A stretch of 64,000 nucleotides of DNA from Colwellia sp. PAMC 21821 (GTDB taxonomy: Bacteria; Pseudomonadota; Gammaproteobacteria; Enterobacterales; Alteromonadaceae): contig NZ_CP014943.1 of NCBI RefSeq assembly GCF_002077175.1, positions 3,720,001 to 3,784,000 of the forward strand, given 5' to 3'. Shown in pieces: positions 53,770 through 62,742 of the stretch (position 1 is the first letter of the stretch; each line of letters opens with the position of its first letter). The position numbers and the translations under genes are program-made. The notes under the pieces were generated by a model. It made no database searches, had not been told where the DNA came from, and saw nothing but the letters and a program-made list of their open reading frames with translations.

Positions 53770-54068
53770 GGACAAATATGGATATATAACTGATTAATGA
53801 TTACGTTAACTGGACCAATTCTGGAATTAAGGTGAAATGACTTTATTTTTAGGAGAGTGAGGGAATTATGACTATTTGTTATTTATCTTATTTTATAGCG
53901 AAGTCGTTGGTTTTTAGTGCTATTTAAAAGTAGATGATAATTAATGGATTGATAAAATCAAAATCAACGATAGGCTTTAGAGCGCTTAACCATAACTAGT
54001 CGGTGGCTTTAAATATTACTTCACTCATATGAGTTAATCAGTGCTAGTAAGCGTGAATAAACGCTACA
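53770..54068. other. intergenic stretch right of the IS66 element
   Basis: AT-rich, about 300 bp. A 19-codon frame with AGGAG upstream (53868-53927) is too short to support as a gene. Nothing else recognised. Confidence 0.5.
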
Positions 54069-54446
54069 TTAAAACTCTTTAAATTGCTGGTAAGCTGTTT
54101 TACCAATGGCCGTTAAAATACCGTTAGTAAACAGTAATGCGGTACATTCATCTTGCGTTGTTATACCGTCAGACTTTACGTGTTGTGTACGGTAAAAGCT
54201 TACTTGGTAACTGCTTTCGTTGACTAACTTAGCTTCAGTAATATCAGGACTACCTAGTTGCTCGATAGCACTATTAAAGTTAAATTTTTTCAGTTCAAGT
54301 TTCGCTATAAATTGTCGATTATAGGCTTCTCGGTCTTCCCATTGCATTTTTGCTGGGCTGTCATCGTAAAAATTAACCACTAATGCGACAAATATGCCAT
54401 ATGCAATTAATGCGACTAATATTCTAGCAATAACTTTTTTATTCAC
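54069..54446 (-). CDS. DUF3192 family protein, membrane-anchored
   Basis: 125 residues from GTG 54446, chosen because AAGGAATAAA precedes it; the frame extends 14 codons upstream. One N-terminal membrane helix (about 5-24, VIARILVALIAYGIFVALVV). The core FNFNSAIEQLGSPDITEAKLVNESSYQVSFYRTQHVKSDGITTQDECTALLF, in pieces, is the DUF3192 pattern. Periplasm-facing, unknown function. A second DUF3192 protein, a lipoprotein, is encoded at 60673-61029 on the other strand. Confidence 0.85.
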   Translation of the reverse strand: MNKKVIARILVALIAYGIFVALVVNFYDDSPAKMQWEDREAYNRQFIAKLELKKFNFNSAIEQLGSPDITEAKLVNESSYQVSFYRTQHVKSDGITTQDECTALLFTNGILTAIGKTAYQQFKEF

Positions 54447-54585
54447 TTTTATTCCTTGAACCTTGCTAATCGATGGTTTTATTATCATTCGTAATAACAG
54501 AAAGCTTATTTTTAGTTATTATTTTTTAGTGCGTTTAATGACGACATTACAAATGATAGTGATAGGGCGTAATGTTACCAGATTG

Positions 54586-55407
54586 TTAACTGCTGGCAAG
54601 TTCATTTTCATTAGGTAGTCTGATATCTTTTAAATTGAAGCCTAAAGGGATATCGATTTTTAACGTAAGTAATTTACGACTTAATGCAATTTGCTCATCA
54701 TGTAGTGAGAGTTTTTCACTGATGCTACTTTTTAAATCCGTAGCACTAAGAATACTTTTAATTGAGCCGTACTGATTTAATAATTTGGAAGCCGTTACTT
54801 GCCCGATTCCGGCTACACCAGGTATTTTATTGGTGTTATCACCGGTTAATGTCCACAAGTCCATTAATTTATCTGGCTTTACACTAAACTTGTTAAGTAC
54901 ATATTCCTCGTCTAAATAGCGACGGTTAAAATAATCGTAAACCTTTATATTGGGGTTAAGTAGCGATAAAAAACATTTATCTGTAGATACTATAGTGACA
55001 TTTTGTCCTCGTAAGGCGACTTTTATCGCTAAGGTAGCAATTAAATCGTCAGCTTCGTCAGCTTCTGATATTAAAGAATCAACGAAATTTTTCATAAAAC
55101 GGTCCTGAATATCGGGTAATTTATCAGCCAAATGCTCAGGCATTTTTTTACGGCCTTTTTTATAATCAGGAAAAATATCATAGCGCCAACAAGGCGCTTG
55201 AGAGTCAAAAACGGCTAGGGCATGGCTGGGTTGTAATTGTTCTATTATTTTCTGCAAAGCTTGTTCACAGGCTTTGGCAGTATTAAACAGAACTTGTTGC
55301 TTGGTATTTTCAGCCAATTCATTATTTAATAAAAAAGGCCGTTCTTGAACCGCATAAATTCTTCTGATCAAATTTAATGCATCAATTAATACCAAGTGAA
55401 CCGTCAT
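54586..55407 (-). CDS. xni: flap endonuclease Xni (ExoIX)
   Basis: 273 residues from ATG 55407 (MTVHLVLIDALNLIRRIYAVQ). Metal-binding Asp/Glu residues: LIDALN, VFDSQ, EADEADDLIATLA, VSTDKCF; then the helix-hairpin-helix GVAGIGQVTASKLLNQYGSI. YKKGRKKMPEHL is the arch basic region. 5'-flap endonuclease homologous to the pol I 5'-nuclease. It starts 5 nt after the ppnN stop, so both are co-transcribed. Confidence 0.93.
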   Translation of the reverse strand: MTVHLVLIDALNLIRRIYAVQERPFLLNNELAENTKQQVLFNTAKACEQALQKIIEQLQPSHALAVFDSQAPCWRYDIFPDYKKGRKKMPEHLADKLPDIQDRFMKNFVDSLISEADEADDLIATLAIKVALRGQNVTIVSTDKCFLSLLNPNIKVYDYFNRRYLDEEYVLNKFSVKPDKLMDLWTLTGDNTNKIPGVAGIGQVTASKLLNQYGSIKSILSATDLKSSISEKLSLHDEQIALSRKLLTLKIDIPLGFNLKDIRLPNENELASS

Positions 55408-55412
55408 AAGGC

Positions 55413-56753
55413 TTAACCTTCGATGACAGTATAACAAGGAACATATTTACTGCCAGGTAGCTTCATTCTTTGTTGTTGGACGAAAGAATTCAATAAAGTA
55501 TCCATTAATGCCATTATTTTACTATCGCCACTGATTTCAAATGGTCCATTTTCTCGAATCGCTTTTATACCACTGGCTTTGACATTTCCTGCGACAATGC
55601 CAGAGAATGCGCGGCGTAAATTAGCCGCTAAAGACGCTATGCTTTGGTCGTAATGTAAGTTTAATGAAGCTATTTTTTCATGGGTTGGCTCAAATGGCTG
55701 TTGAAATTCAGCTTCAATAACCAATGACCAATTAAAATGATATGAGTCGCCAGTAAGTTTACGGTGTGCAACCACATCTTTGGTGGTTGATTTCAAGGTT
55801 TTTGCGACTTGTTCTGGGTCGTCAATAATAATTTTATAAAGTTGCTGTGCCGACTCACCAAGCGTTGCGCCAATAAACGTGTCAATTTGCTGGAAGTATT
55901 CAGCGCTTTCAATTGGCCCAGTTAAAATAATAGGTAATTTTTGTGATTGGTTTTTAGGATGTAGCATAATACCTAAAATATAAAGTAACTCTTCTGCTGT
56001 ACCGGCACCACCGGGGAAAATAATTATACCGTGTGACATACGCACAAACGCCTCTAAGCGTTTTTCGATGTCAGGCATGATAACCAATTCATTAACGATA
56101 GGGTTTGGTGGCTCTGCGGCAATAATACTTGGCTCAGTTAACCCTATATAGCGACCAGTAGCGTTGCGCTGCTTAGCATGACCAAAGGTTGCACCTTTCA
56201 TAGGTCCTTTCATCGCACCAGGTCCGCAACCTGTACAAATATTAAAACCCCTTAATCCAAGGTGGTAACCTACTTGTTTGGTATATTTATATTCAATACT
56301 ATTAATGGAGTGTCCACCCCAGCAAGTGATCAAATTGGGTGAACTGTCAGGAATTATAGCGTTAGCGTTGCGCAGCATATCGAAAATAACATTAGTGGTA
56401 CTGTCAACAGCATTTGAATTGTAACAATCACCAATAAATAATATATCGCGTAGCACTGCAGAAAGGTGTTCTTGTATACCTTTTATAATAACACCGTCAA
56501 CAAAGGCATGTTTTGGCGGATTATCCAAAGCTAATTTCACGCCACGTTCGCGACGTAATACTTGAATTTGAAAGTCGAGGAATTGTTGATAAATATCCTC
56601 AGCATTATCGGTATGACTGCCAGCATTAAGTACGGCTAAAGAGCAATTACGATAGAGATTATAGAGTTCACTTGTTGCTGATTGTTGTAAGTGATCAACT
56701 TCTGCCTGAGACAGTAAGTTCATTTTTCCTACTGGGTTTACTTGAGTGTGCAT
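55413..56753 (-). CDS. ppnN: nucleotide 5'-monophosphate nucleosidase PpnN (YgdH)
   Basis: 446 residues. N-terminal [40 protein letters not shown] (in pieces) is highly like E. coli PpnN. The central Rossmann (LOG-like) domain has [20 protein letters not shown] and the catalytic [19 protein letters not shown]-terminal domain with [28 protein letters not shown]. Cleaves nucleotide monophosphates to base and ribose phosphate; the E. coli enzyme is stimulated by (p)ppGpp. First gene of ppnN-xni. Confidence 0.95.
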   Translation of the reverse strand: MHTQVNPVGKMNLLSQAEVDHLQQSATSELYNLYRNCSLAVLNAGSHTDNAEDIYQQFLDFQIQVLRRERGVKLALDNPPKHAFVDGVIIKGIQEHLSAVLRDILFIGDCYNSNAVDSTTNVIFDMLRNANAIIPDSSPNLITCWGGHSINSIEYKYTKQVGYHLGLRGFNICTGCGPGAMKGPMKGATFGHAKQRNATGRYIGLTEPSIIAAEPPNPIVNELVIMPDIEKRLEAFVRMSHGIIIFPGGAGTAEELLYILGIMLHPKNQSQKLPIILTGPIESAEYFQQIDTFIGATLGESAQQLYKIIIDDPEQVAKTLKSTTKDVVAHRKLTGDSYHFNWSLVIEAEFQQPFEPTHEKIASLNLHYDQSIASLAANLRRAFSGIVAGNVKASGIKAIRENGPFEISGDSKIMALMDTLLNSFVQQQRMKLPGSKYVPCYTVIEG

Positions 56754-56774
56754 AATTCAACTTCCTCGGTTTAT

Positions 56775-58409
56775 TTACCCATATATCACTTTGTTCTTGC
56801 CTTCACTTTTTGCTCGATATAGCGCGGTATCAGCACGTTCAAATGCAGAATGAACAATGTCTTCTCGTTGAATTAACGTTACGCCGATAGATAGGGTAAT
56901 ACTGACTCGGGTACCTTTAAAGGTGAATGGTAAACTTGCCACCTTCTTGCGTAACATGTTGAGTTTGTTCATCACAGTAATTTTATCGTTGTCTTTAAAA
57001 ATGATGACAAACTCTTCTCCGCCATAGCGGCTAATGAAGACATCTTTACCCATTACTTTTGTTAAGGTCTCTGCAATAACTTGTAACGTTTTATCACCAG
57101 CAGTATGACCAAAGGTGTCATTGATACGCTTAAAGTCATCCAAATCAATGACACTGATCGCTAAATCAAATTGTTTATGGTGAAACCGAACAAGTTCTTT
57201 TGCAAAGTATTCGTCAAATGAGGCTCTGTTAGCCAATTTAGTTAAGGCATCTTGGAAGCTTTTAGCTGTAACTTCTTGAATGCGCTTTTCAAAGATTTTA
57301 CTTTGTTGCTCTAATTTTTCGACTTGTGCTGACATACTATTTAGCCTGTCATGCATTGTAGAACGCTGTTTATCTTCTAATTTTGCTTTATTTTGTAGGG
57401 TTTTCGCTATTTGTTGAATTTTATCATTAACATCGACTTTCATTTCAGTTAACGAACCTGCGTCGTTAATACCCATGCTAACTTCTTTTATTTTATCACT
57501 TAATTCTTGATTAATTTTAGCATGTTGTTCGCTGCATTCTGATGAACTAGAAATCGTTGCGGATACTGAGACTTGCACAGAGGTCAGCGTATCACTCAGC
57601 GTAGATAAAAACACTTTAGCTCGACTACGTTCGTGCTCTAAATCTTCAATCATAAAGTCGAAAACATTAAGGCATGTTGTCATTAATATTTGATTGGTGA
57701 CTTGGCCGTGCAAACTAGATTTAATTTTGGAAATATCAGCTTTATGCTTTTTGGAAATAACTAGCGTATTTAAAATCGAGCTAAAACGCCCCAGTAACTC
57801 CTTCGGAGCACTTTGTTCAATAAGTGAACTCTTATCGAGGACTTCTTCAGTTTCAACGTTATTGATTTTATTAACCGCAACAGGTTTTTTAATATTCTGT
57901 GATTGTTCTGCGGGTAAATTGATCTGTTCATGAATAATGCTCTCATAGAAGGCTATGAACTCGCTCATCAACGGAATGTACTGAACTAATGAAGATTGGC
58001 TTTCCTCAGCTTGTGTGATCAGTGCTTGTAGTTGACGGCGACTCTGCATTGGGAAGTTTTTAACTTTTTGCAGACCCGTACCCGAATGATTTAATTGTTC
58101 ATGTATCTGAATTCTATTTTTATCGTTTTTAAGAGAGTGCTGTCTTAGTAGCTTAGATACCGTATTAATATCTTTTTCTAGATCAGTGAAGCAGGTAGAC
58201 GTTTTTAGGGTCGTTCGTAAATTAGCTAATTTATTATCAAGTAATATATCAGTACCTTTACAAGCTTGAGATAATTTACCAATAAAACCAGTTAATAGAA
58301 TTGACTGTGCACTAAATTCGTTTTCTAGTTCACTTCGAGCGTTTATAGCGGAGTTAAGCCGAGACTTTAAATCTTTTATAGATTTTTCCGCAACAGAATT
58401 TTCGCTCAT
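56775..58409 (-). CDS. coiled-coil diguanylate cyclase
   Basis: 544 residues, no membrane helix. Residues 1-375 are mostly helical with long coiled coils (KAKLEDKQRSTMHDRLNSMSAQVEKLEQQSKIFEKRIQEV, split by family-typical turns). The GGDEF domain (about 380-540) has LTKLANRASFDEYF, DLDDFKRINDTFGHTAGDKTL and active-site RYGGEEF. No RxxD inhibitory site at the usual spacing (MGKDVFISRYGG), so product inhibition may be absent. Cytoplasmic synthesis of c-di-GMP; the input is unknown. It lies 21 bp upstream of ppnN and may head that operon. Confidence 0.9.
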   Translation of the reverse strand: MSENSVAEKSIKDLKSRLNSAINARSELENEFSAQSILLTGFIGKLSQACKGTDILLDNKLANLRTTLKTSTCFTDLEKDINTVSKLLRQHSLKNDKNRIQIHEQLNHSGTGLQKVKNFPMQSRRQLQALITQAEESQSSLVQYIPLMSEFIAFYESIIHEQINLPAEQSQNIKKPVAVNKINNVETEEVLDKSSLIEQSAPKELLGRFSSILNTLVISKKHKADISKIKSSLHGQVTNQILMTTCLNVFDFMIEDLEHERSRAKVFLSTLSDTLTSVQVSVSATISSSSECSEQHAKINQELSDKIKEVSMGINDAGSLTEMKVDVNDKIQQIAKTLQNKAKLEDKQRSTMHDRLNSMSAQVEKLEQQSKIFEKRIQEVTAKSFQDALTKLANRASFDEYFAKELVRFHHKQFDLAISVIDLDDFKRINDTFGHTAGDKTLQVIAETLTKVMGKDVFISRYGGEEFVIIFKDNDKITVMNKLNMLRKKVASLPFTFKGTRVSITLSIGVTLIQREDIVHSAFERADTALYRAKSEGKNKVIYG

Positions 58410-58593
58410 AAAAATCTTCCCTTAAATACGACACGATGAAAGTAGGCACTATTGGTGCTTTTTGAAATACAGCTTTAACATCAAGGATAAAGCCGTATTT
58501 TAGTATATGTTAATAATAAACATAACCGTATAAAAAGCTAGCAGAAGTGCATATCTAACACTCGTTTGTTTAAAAATTGTTCGTTATAGTGTT

Positions 58594-59445
58594 TTATTGC
58601 CTAAGTGTTCTTAGTTTAGGTGCTTTTATATCAGTTGTTGAGCGAAATGGATTAATATCTAAACCACCTCTTCGTGTGTATCTGGCGAAAACAGTCAGGC
58701 TTTCAATATGACAAAAGCGCTTGATATCACAAAATATTCGCTCAACACATTGTTCATGAAATTCATTATGTTGACGAAATGAAATTAAATATTTTAACAA
58801 GGTTTCATGACAAATCTGTTTACCTTGATATTTTATATAAACACTCGCCCAGTCAGGTTGATTAGTGATTAAGCAATTCGATTTTAATAAATGACAAACT
58901 AAATATTCTGTTACGTTATCGCCTTGTTGCTCTAAGGCATTTTTTAATATATCTGGTGCTAATTCATATTGATTAATTTCGATATCTAGCTCATCTATGC
59001 ACAATGCTGTATCGGTAGATAAACTAAGAGCAGGGCAGTTATCAACCGGGAAAAGTTTTACCTCAGCTGAAGCACCTGCAGTGGCTGATAAATCTTTTAT
59101 TAACGCAGACTCTACGCTTTGCCATGAAGGAAATTGGCTCTGATTAAAGCTATTTAAGTAAAGCTTAAATGACTTTGATTCAACAATGTTAGGACTGGTG
59201 CATGGAAAACTAAACTCAGCAACGGCAACAACCGGCTTACCCTTGTCATTAAGCCATGAAAGTTCATAGCCATACCAAACATCTTCTCCTATAAAAGGAA
59301 GGTTATCAGGTGTTAAGCCTAAACTGTCTCTATTTAAGCTCCTTGGTACCGCTTGCAGCAATTCTGGGTTATATTGACTGCAATAGTTTGTTGCTTTTCC
59401 AAGCGTTAAGTTGCTTAACGCCTTTGCGTTTGTATAAGTGCTCAT
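58594..59445 (-). CDS. queF: 7-cyano-7-deazaguanine reductase
   Basis: 283 residues from ATG 59445 (MSTYTNAKALSNLTLGKAT), chosen by similarity to E. coli QueF; a longer frame starts at 59496. Tandem T-fold: ESKSFKLYLNSFNQSQF in the first half, catalytic Cys in HLLKSNCLITNQPDWASVYI and EFHEQCVERIFCDI in the second. Reduces preQ0 to preQ1 with NADPH in queuosine synthesis. Divergent from syd, as in E. coli. Confidence 0.95.
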   Translation of the reverse strand: MSTYTNAKALSNLTLGKATNYCSQYNPELLQAVPRSLNRDSLGLTPDNLPFIGEDVWYGYELSWLNDKGKPVVAVAEFSFPCTSPNIVESKSFKLYLNSFNQSQFPSWQSVESALIKDLSATAGASAEVKLFPVDNCPALSLSTDTALCIDELDIEINQYELAPDILKNALEQQGDNVTEYLVCHLLKSNCLITNQPDWASVYIKYQGKQICHETLLKYLISFRQHNEFHEQCVERIFCDIKRFCHIESLTVFARYTRRGGLDINPFRSTTDIKAPKLRTLRQ

Positions 59446-59517
59446 TTTGAGTAACTTCTTCTCTGGTTGTAACAATGCTGATAAAATTTTATTCATTTTA
59501 TAGGAATTAATCGTTAG

Positions 59518-60099
59518 ATGAAAATATCAAATTATTCTCTTCATGATCACGTGTGGCACTTTTCTCAAGATTACTTACAAGCATACCAATATAGATTTGA
59601 ACATTTACCTATTACTCATATAGTTGAAAACTGGGCGTCACCTTGCGAGCAAGGTGTGCATAAAGAAGAATTTTCGCTTTGGCAGCCGATAAAAGTGGAT
59701 GAAAAGCTGACTTTCGATAATGTTGAAGAGGCCTTGGAAGTAAAACTTCATGATGACATTAAACAATATTTTACCACTATGTACAGTGATAGCTTAGACG
59801 CAAGTTGCTCAGAAGGGGATTTGTCATTGTTATTTGCATGGAGCGCGAAAGATTTCTCTCGTTTACAAGAAAATATCATTGGGCATATTTTAATGAAAAC
59901 GAAATTAAAGCAAAAGTTAACCATATTTTTTGCCATCACGGATGACGACGACCATATCATATCCTTAGACAATGAAGCTGGTTCAGTTTGGGTTGAAAAA
60001 GTGGGTTGTGATCCGCATAAAAAAATAGCAGATACGCTTAGTGATTTTATTTCCCAACTTACGCCACGGATACCACCAAAAGGTATCGAAAATGATTAG
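59518..60099 (+). CDS. syd: SecY-interacting protein Syd
   Basis: 193 residues. WASPCEQGVHKEEFSLWQP, DNVEEALEVKLHDDIKQYFTTMYS and QLTPRIPP fit Syd. A cytoplasmic protein that binds SecY and monitors translocon assembly in E. coli. Divergent from queF with 72 bp between starts. Confidence 0.93.
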   Translation: MKISNYSLHDHVWHFSQDYLQAYQYRFEHLPITHIVENWASPCEQGVHKEEFSLWQPIKVDEKLTFDNVEEALEVKLHDDIKQYFTTMYSDSLDASCSEGDLSLLFAWSAKDFSRLQENIIGHILMKTKLKQKLTIFFAITDDDDHIISLDNEAGSVWVEKVGCDPHKKIADTLSDFISQLTPRIPPKGIEND

Positions 60100-60173
60100 C
60101 GAGATTTAATCCGGCAATCATAAGACTAATTTATTTGAATGAAATGGCTTGTATACAGACTTTCATCAGGCGC

Positions 60174-60500
60174 TTATTTTTTAGTCAATTGACTTTCTAA
60201 TAGCTGTTTTACCTGCTGTTTTAATTCAATAATATCTTGCTGCAATGGTGCTAGGGCATTTGCGATTAATAAGCTTATTTCTTCAGGCTTATGTTTTACA
60301 ACGGTTGATGCTTTGGTGGCAATGTCTTTTTGTGGAGCACTTATAAACTCTGGATCGTGATGCCAGATCTTTAAAGACGAAATAATTTTAGGCAAAGGGA
60401 CCGTTTGGCTCAGGCGACTTTTAATCAGCGCGACACTTGGAACTTTACCATCATTGGCGAGCTTGTTGGCGATGATGGAAATTTCATCAAATATAGTCAT
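60174..60500 (-). CDS. small HTH plus coiled-coil protein (KfrA-like)
   Basis: 108 residues. The N-terminal half (IANKLANDGKVPSVALIKSRLSQTVPLPKIISSLKIWHHDP, in pieces) resembles the KfrA-type DNA-binding helix-turn-helix. The C-terminal 40 residues are a coiled coil (IANALAPLQQDIIELKQQVKQLLESQ). Probably dimeric and DNA-binding; target unknown. Convergent with syd, divergent from the DUF3192 lipoprotein gene. Confidence 0.7.
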   Translation of the reverse strand: MTIFDEISIIANKLANDGKVPSVALIKSRLSQTVPLPKIISSLKIWHHDPEFISAPQKDIATKASTVVKHKPEEISLLIANALAPLQQDIIELKQQVKQLLESQLTKK

Positions 60501-60672
60501 TAATTATAACTCAAGTGTAAAAGAGACAATATTTTAGCGAAAAACACCAACGTTGTCTTGCTATGATTTTAGTTTTTTTATTTATATTTAATTTAATCAA
60601 CAAGTTATAAAAGTGGTTTGGCATTTGCAATCATTGGTATAAAACCATTACTTTTGATAAGAGAAAAATAAA

Positions 60673-61029
60673 ATGAAAAATACGTTATTAGCACTAATCG
60701 TTATTGCGCCGTTAACATTGGGTTTAACCGGCTGTGTTATTGCCGTTGGCGGCGAAGATGGTCACTCGATTTCAGGTGATTTTGAAGACAGAGAATATAA
60801 AAATAGAAAGAAAATTGCGGGTATTCAATTAAATACAGCTTTTGCTGATGTTTCTCGTGAAATGGGTGTAGCCGATTTTACCGAGACTTATTTACAAGAT
60901 GGTAAAACCGTTAATGTTGTTTATTACCGAACACACCGCCTGCACAAAGATGGCTTAACGACTAAAGATGAATGTACAAAACTAGTTTTTGTTAATAATA
61001 GCCTGACTGCTATCGAGCAAGCCGGTTAA
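60673..61029 (+). CDS. DUF3192 family lipoprotein
   Basis: 118 residues. Lipoprotein signal MKNTLLALIVIAPLTLGLTGC (Cys 21, lipobox LTGC; the next residue V does not favour inner-membrane retention). The core IQLNTAFADVSREMGVADFTETYLQDGKTVNVVYYRTHRLHKDGLTTKDECTKLVF, in pieces, is DUF3192. Paralogue of the protein at 54069-54446 but anchored by lipid. Function unknown. AAGAGAAAAATAAAATG start context. Confidence 0.9.
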   Translation: MKNTLLALIVIAPLTLGLTGCVIAVGGEDGHSISGDFEDREYKNRKKIAGIQLNTAFADVSREMGVADFTETYLQDGKTVNVVYYRTHRLHKDGLTTKDECTKLVFVNNSLTAIEQAG

Positions 61030-61051
61030 CTAATTTTTATATTTTGAATAA

Positions 61052-61086
61052 AAAAAGGCGATATCAGTAATTGATATCGCCTTTTT
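61052..61086 (+). terminator. terminator after the DUF3192 lipoprotein gene
   Basis: Perfect 15-bp arms AAAAAGGCGATATCA / TGATATCGCCTTTTT with loop GTAAT, 22 bp after the stop; lies between convergent genes. Confidence 0.92.
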
Positions 61087-61140
61087 AATTGCTTTAAAGC
61101 CGTTAAGGTTATTTTATTGTAAATATAAAGCCACGTGACA

Positions 61141-62607
61141 TTAGTTATGCTGTTTGGCGCGGCTTTGGTGCGTTCTACTGCCGCTACTTTGTTGTCTGTT
61201 GGTCACTTTAGAGTTCGAATGCTTTCTTACGCTATTTTCGCTTTTAAAACGGTTTGAGTTATGGCGCTTCTGCACGGTACTATTCTGTGTTTTTACTGGC
61301 TTTGAATAACTTTTTTCACTGTTATTTCGGCTAGTTAACACTTGAGTACTTTGCCTATGGCTGACATTTTTTTCGCTAGTTCTAAACTCTTTATGCTTTT
61401 GTTCGTAACGCTTTGACGAAGTGTATATTTTATTATTATCAATTTTTTTACTGTCTTTAGCTTGTCGCCAATTTTTATTTTTATACGGTTCCTGTTTAGT
61501 TAATGAGTGCTTATCAACCTTGTGCTTGTCAATTTTTACGGCTCGATTGACTTGCAATTTATGTTTTAGATTTTGGCTTTTCTTGCTGTTATATTTATTA
61601 CTCGCATGTTTTGCTTTGTGCTTATTTTTATTGACAAAATGCTTTTGATTTGCACGTAAAGCTTTATGTTGTTCAGCACTAGGCGTGTGACTGCGATATT
61701 TTTTCTGAGTGCTCGATGTACGATAAGCTACCCCCTTTCTGTGGCGAGGATTATGCTGCCAGCGTGTAGACTGGTAACTGGTTGAAACTTTCTTCTTGCT
61801 ATGTTTTTTGTAATATCGAGATTTGTGATGTTGAACAACAACATGACGATTACTCCAATGTACAGCTCCAAAAAATAGCCCAACGGTTAGGTGTACAGGG
61901 TTATGCCAATAGTAAGGGCCATGATGCGAAGCATAGTGCACAGGTTGCTGCCAAAAAATTGGTGGGTAATGCGACCAACGCCAATCTCCATAAACTACTC
62001 GGGTATCATAGTAGGGCACATAAATTATATCGGGTTGTCTTGATTCAATAATGATTGTTTTCGTTTCACGAACAACGTTAACGTTGTTCATGTTTTTAAG
62101 GTTTCCTGCTTGATCTGCTTGTTGACGCAAGATTTGCACACTGGCAAGCACTTGTGCCTCATCTTGCAAAAAAGCATCACCTAAATTACGCATCCAATGC
62201 AAATCATCGCTTAATTTCTTCAGTACGTTTGGAAACGGTAGAAGGGCTTTAACGCTGGCATCCCAATCTTTATCATCTGCAGCGTCGGCAAGTGCCTGTG
62301 CGCTTAGTTGACTGTTTTTACTTAACCATCGTTCAGCGTCAACAACTTCAATTGGGTATGTTGTCGCAATAAGGATATGGGTCAGTAACGTGTCTGGGTA
62401 TAATGCAATGGGGGCCAGCATTTGCTCAAGCTCAGCATGTGTAAAATCACTAGTGATTGTTTGTTCTGATAAGGTTGAATCACTATTTGGACCATAGTAA
62501 GTTTTACTAGAGTTTTCTGCGCTAAAGCCTGGTGTGGATAGCACTAGTGCACTTGATAGAGAAAAAAGTAAGTGACTGAGTGACCTTTTAAAATTAACGT
62601 TTAGCAT
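61141..62607 (-). CDS. DUF3300 domain protein with long basic tail
   Basis: 488 residues. Signal peptide (MLNVNFKRSLSHLLFSLSSALVLSTPGFSA-E, cleavage about residue 30). DUF3300 domain at about 50-260 with ELEQMLAPIALYPDTLLTHILIATTYPIEVVDAERWL and IIYVPYYDTRVVYGDW (in pieces). Residues about 270-488 are a His/Lys/Ser/Gln-rich low-complexity tail (HHKSRYYKKHSKKK and similar). Envelope protein of unknown function; the family is linked to envelope stress regulons in enterobacteria. It follows the sensor kinase gene by 135 bp on the same strand. Confidence 0.88.
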   Translation of the reverse strand: MLNVNFKRSLSHLLFSLSSALVLSTPGFSAENSSKTYYGPNSDSTLSEQTITSDFTHAELEQMLAPIALYPDTLLTHILIATTYPIEVVDAERWLSKNSQLSAQALADAADDKDWDASVKALLPFPNVLKKLSDDLHWMRNLGDAFLQDEAQVLASVQILRQQADQAGNLKNMNNVNVVRETKTIIIESRQPDIIYVPYYDTRVVYGDWRWSHYPPIFWQQPVHYASHHGPYYWHNPVHLTVGLFFGAVHWSNRHVVVQHHKSRYYKKHSKKKVSTSYQSTRWQHNPRHRKGVAYRTSSTQKKYRSHTPSAEQHKALRANQKHFVNKNKHKAKHASNKYNSKKSQNLKHKLQVNRAVKIDKHKVDKHSLTKQEPYKNKNWRQAKDSKKIDNNKIYTSSKRYEQKHKEFRTSEKNVSHRQSTQVLTSRNNSEKSYSKPVKTQNSTVQKRHNSNRFKSENSVRKHSNSKVTNRQQSSGSRTHQSRAKQHN

Positions 62608-62742
62608 GTTATCTCTCCTTAAAACCGGATGATTAAAACGTCGCCTTTGTAAAACAATAAATGCAGAATTGTGCAGGTGACTTTTTAAGTTATGCTTGCA
62701 ATATTAACAGCTGTAAACTGAACGTTAGCTGAACAAACATGT

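Noticed and set aside
53868..53927. 19-codon frame with AGGAG upstream
   Set aside because: Too short, no recognised family, no partner; cannot be told from chance.
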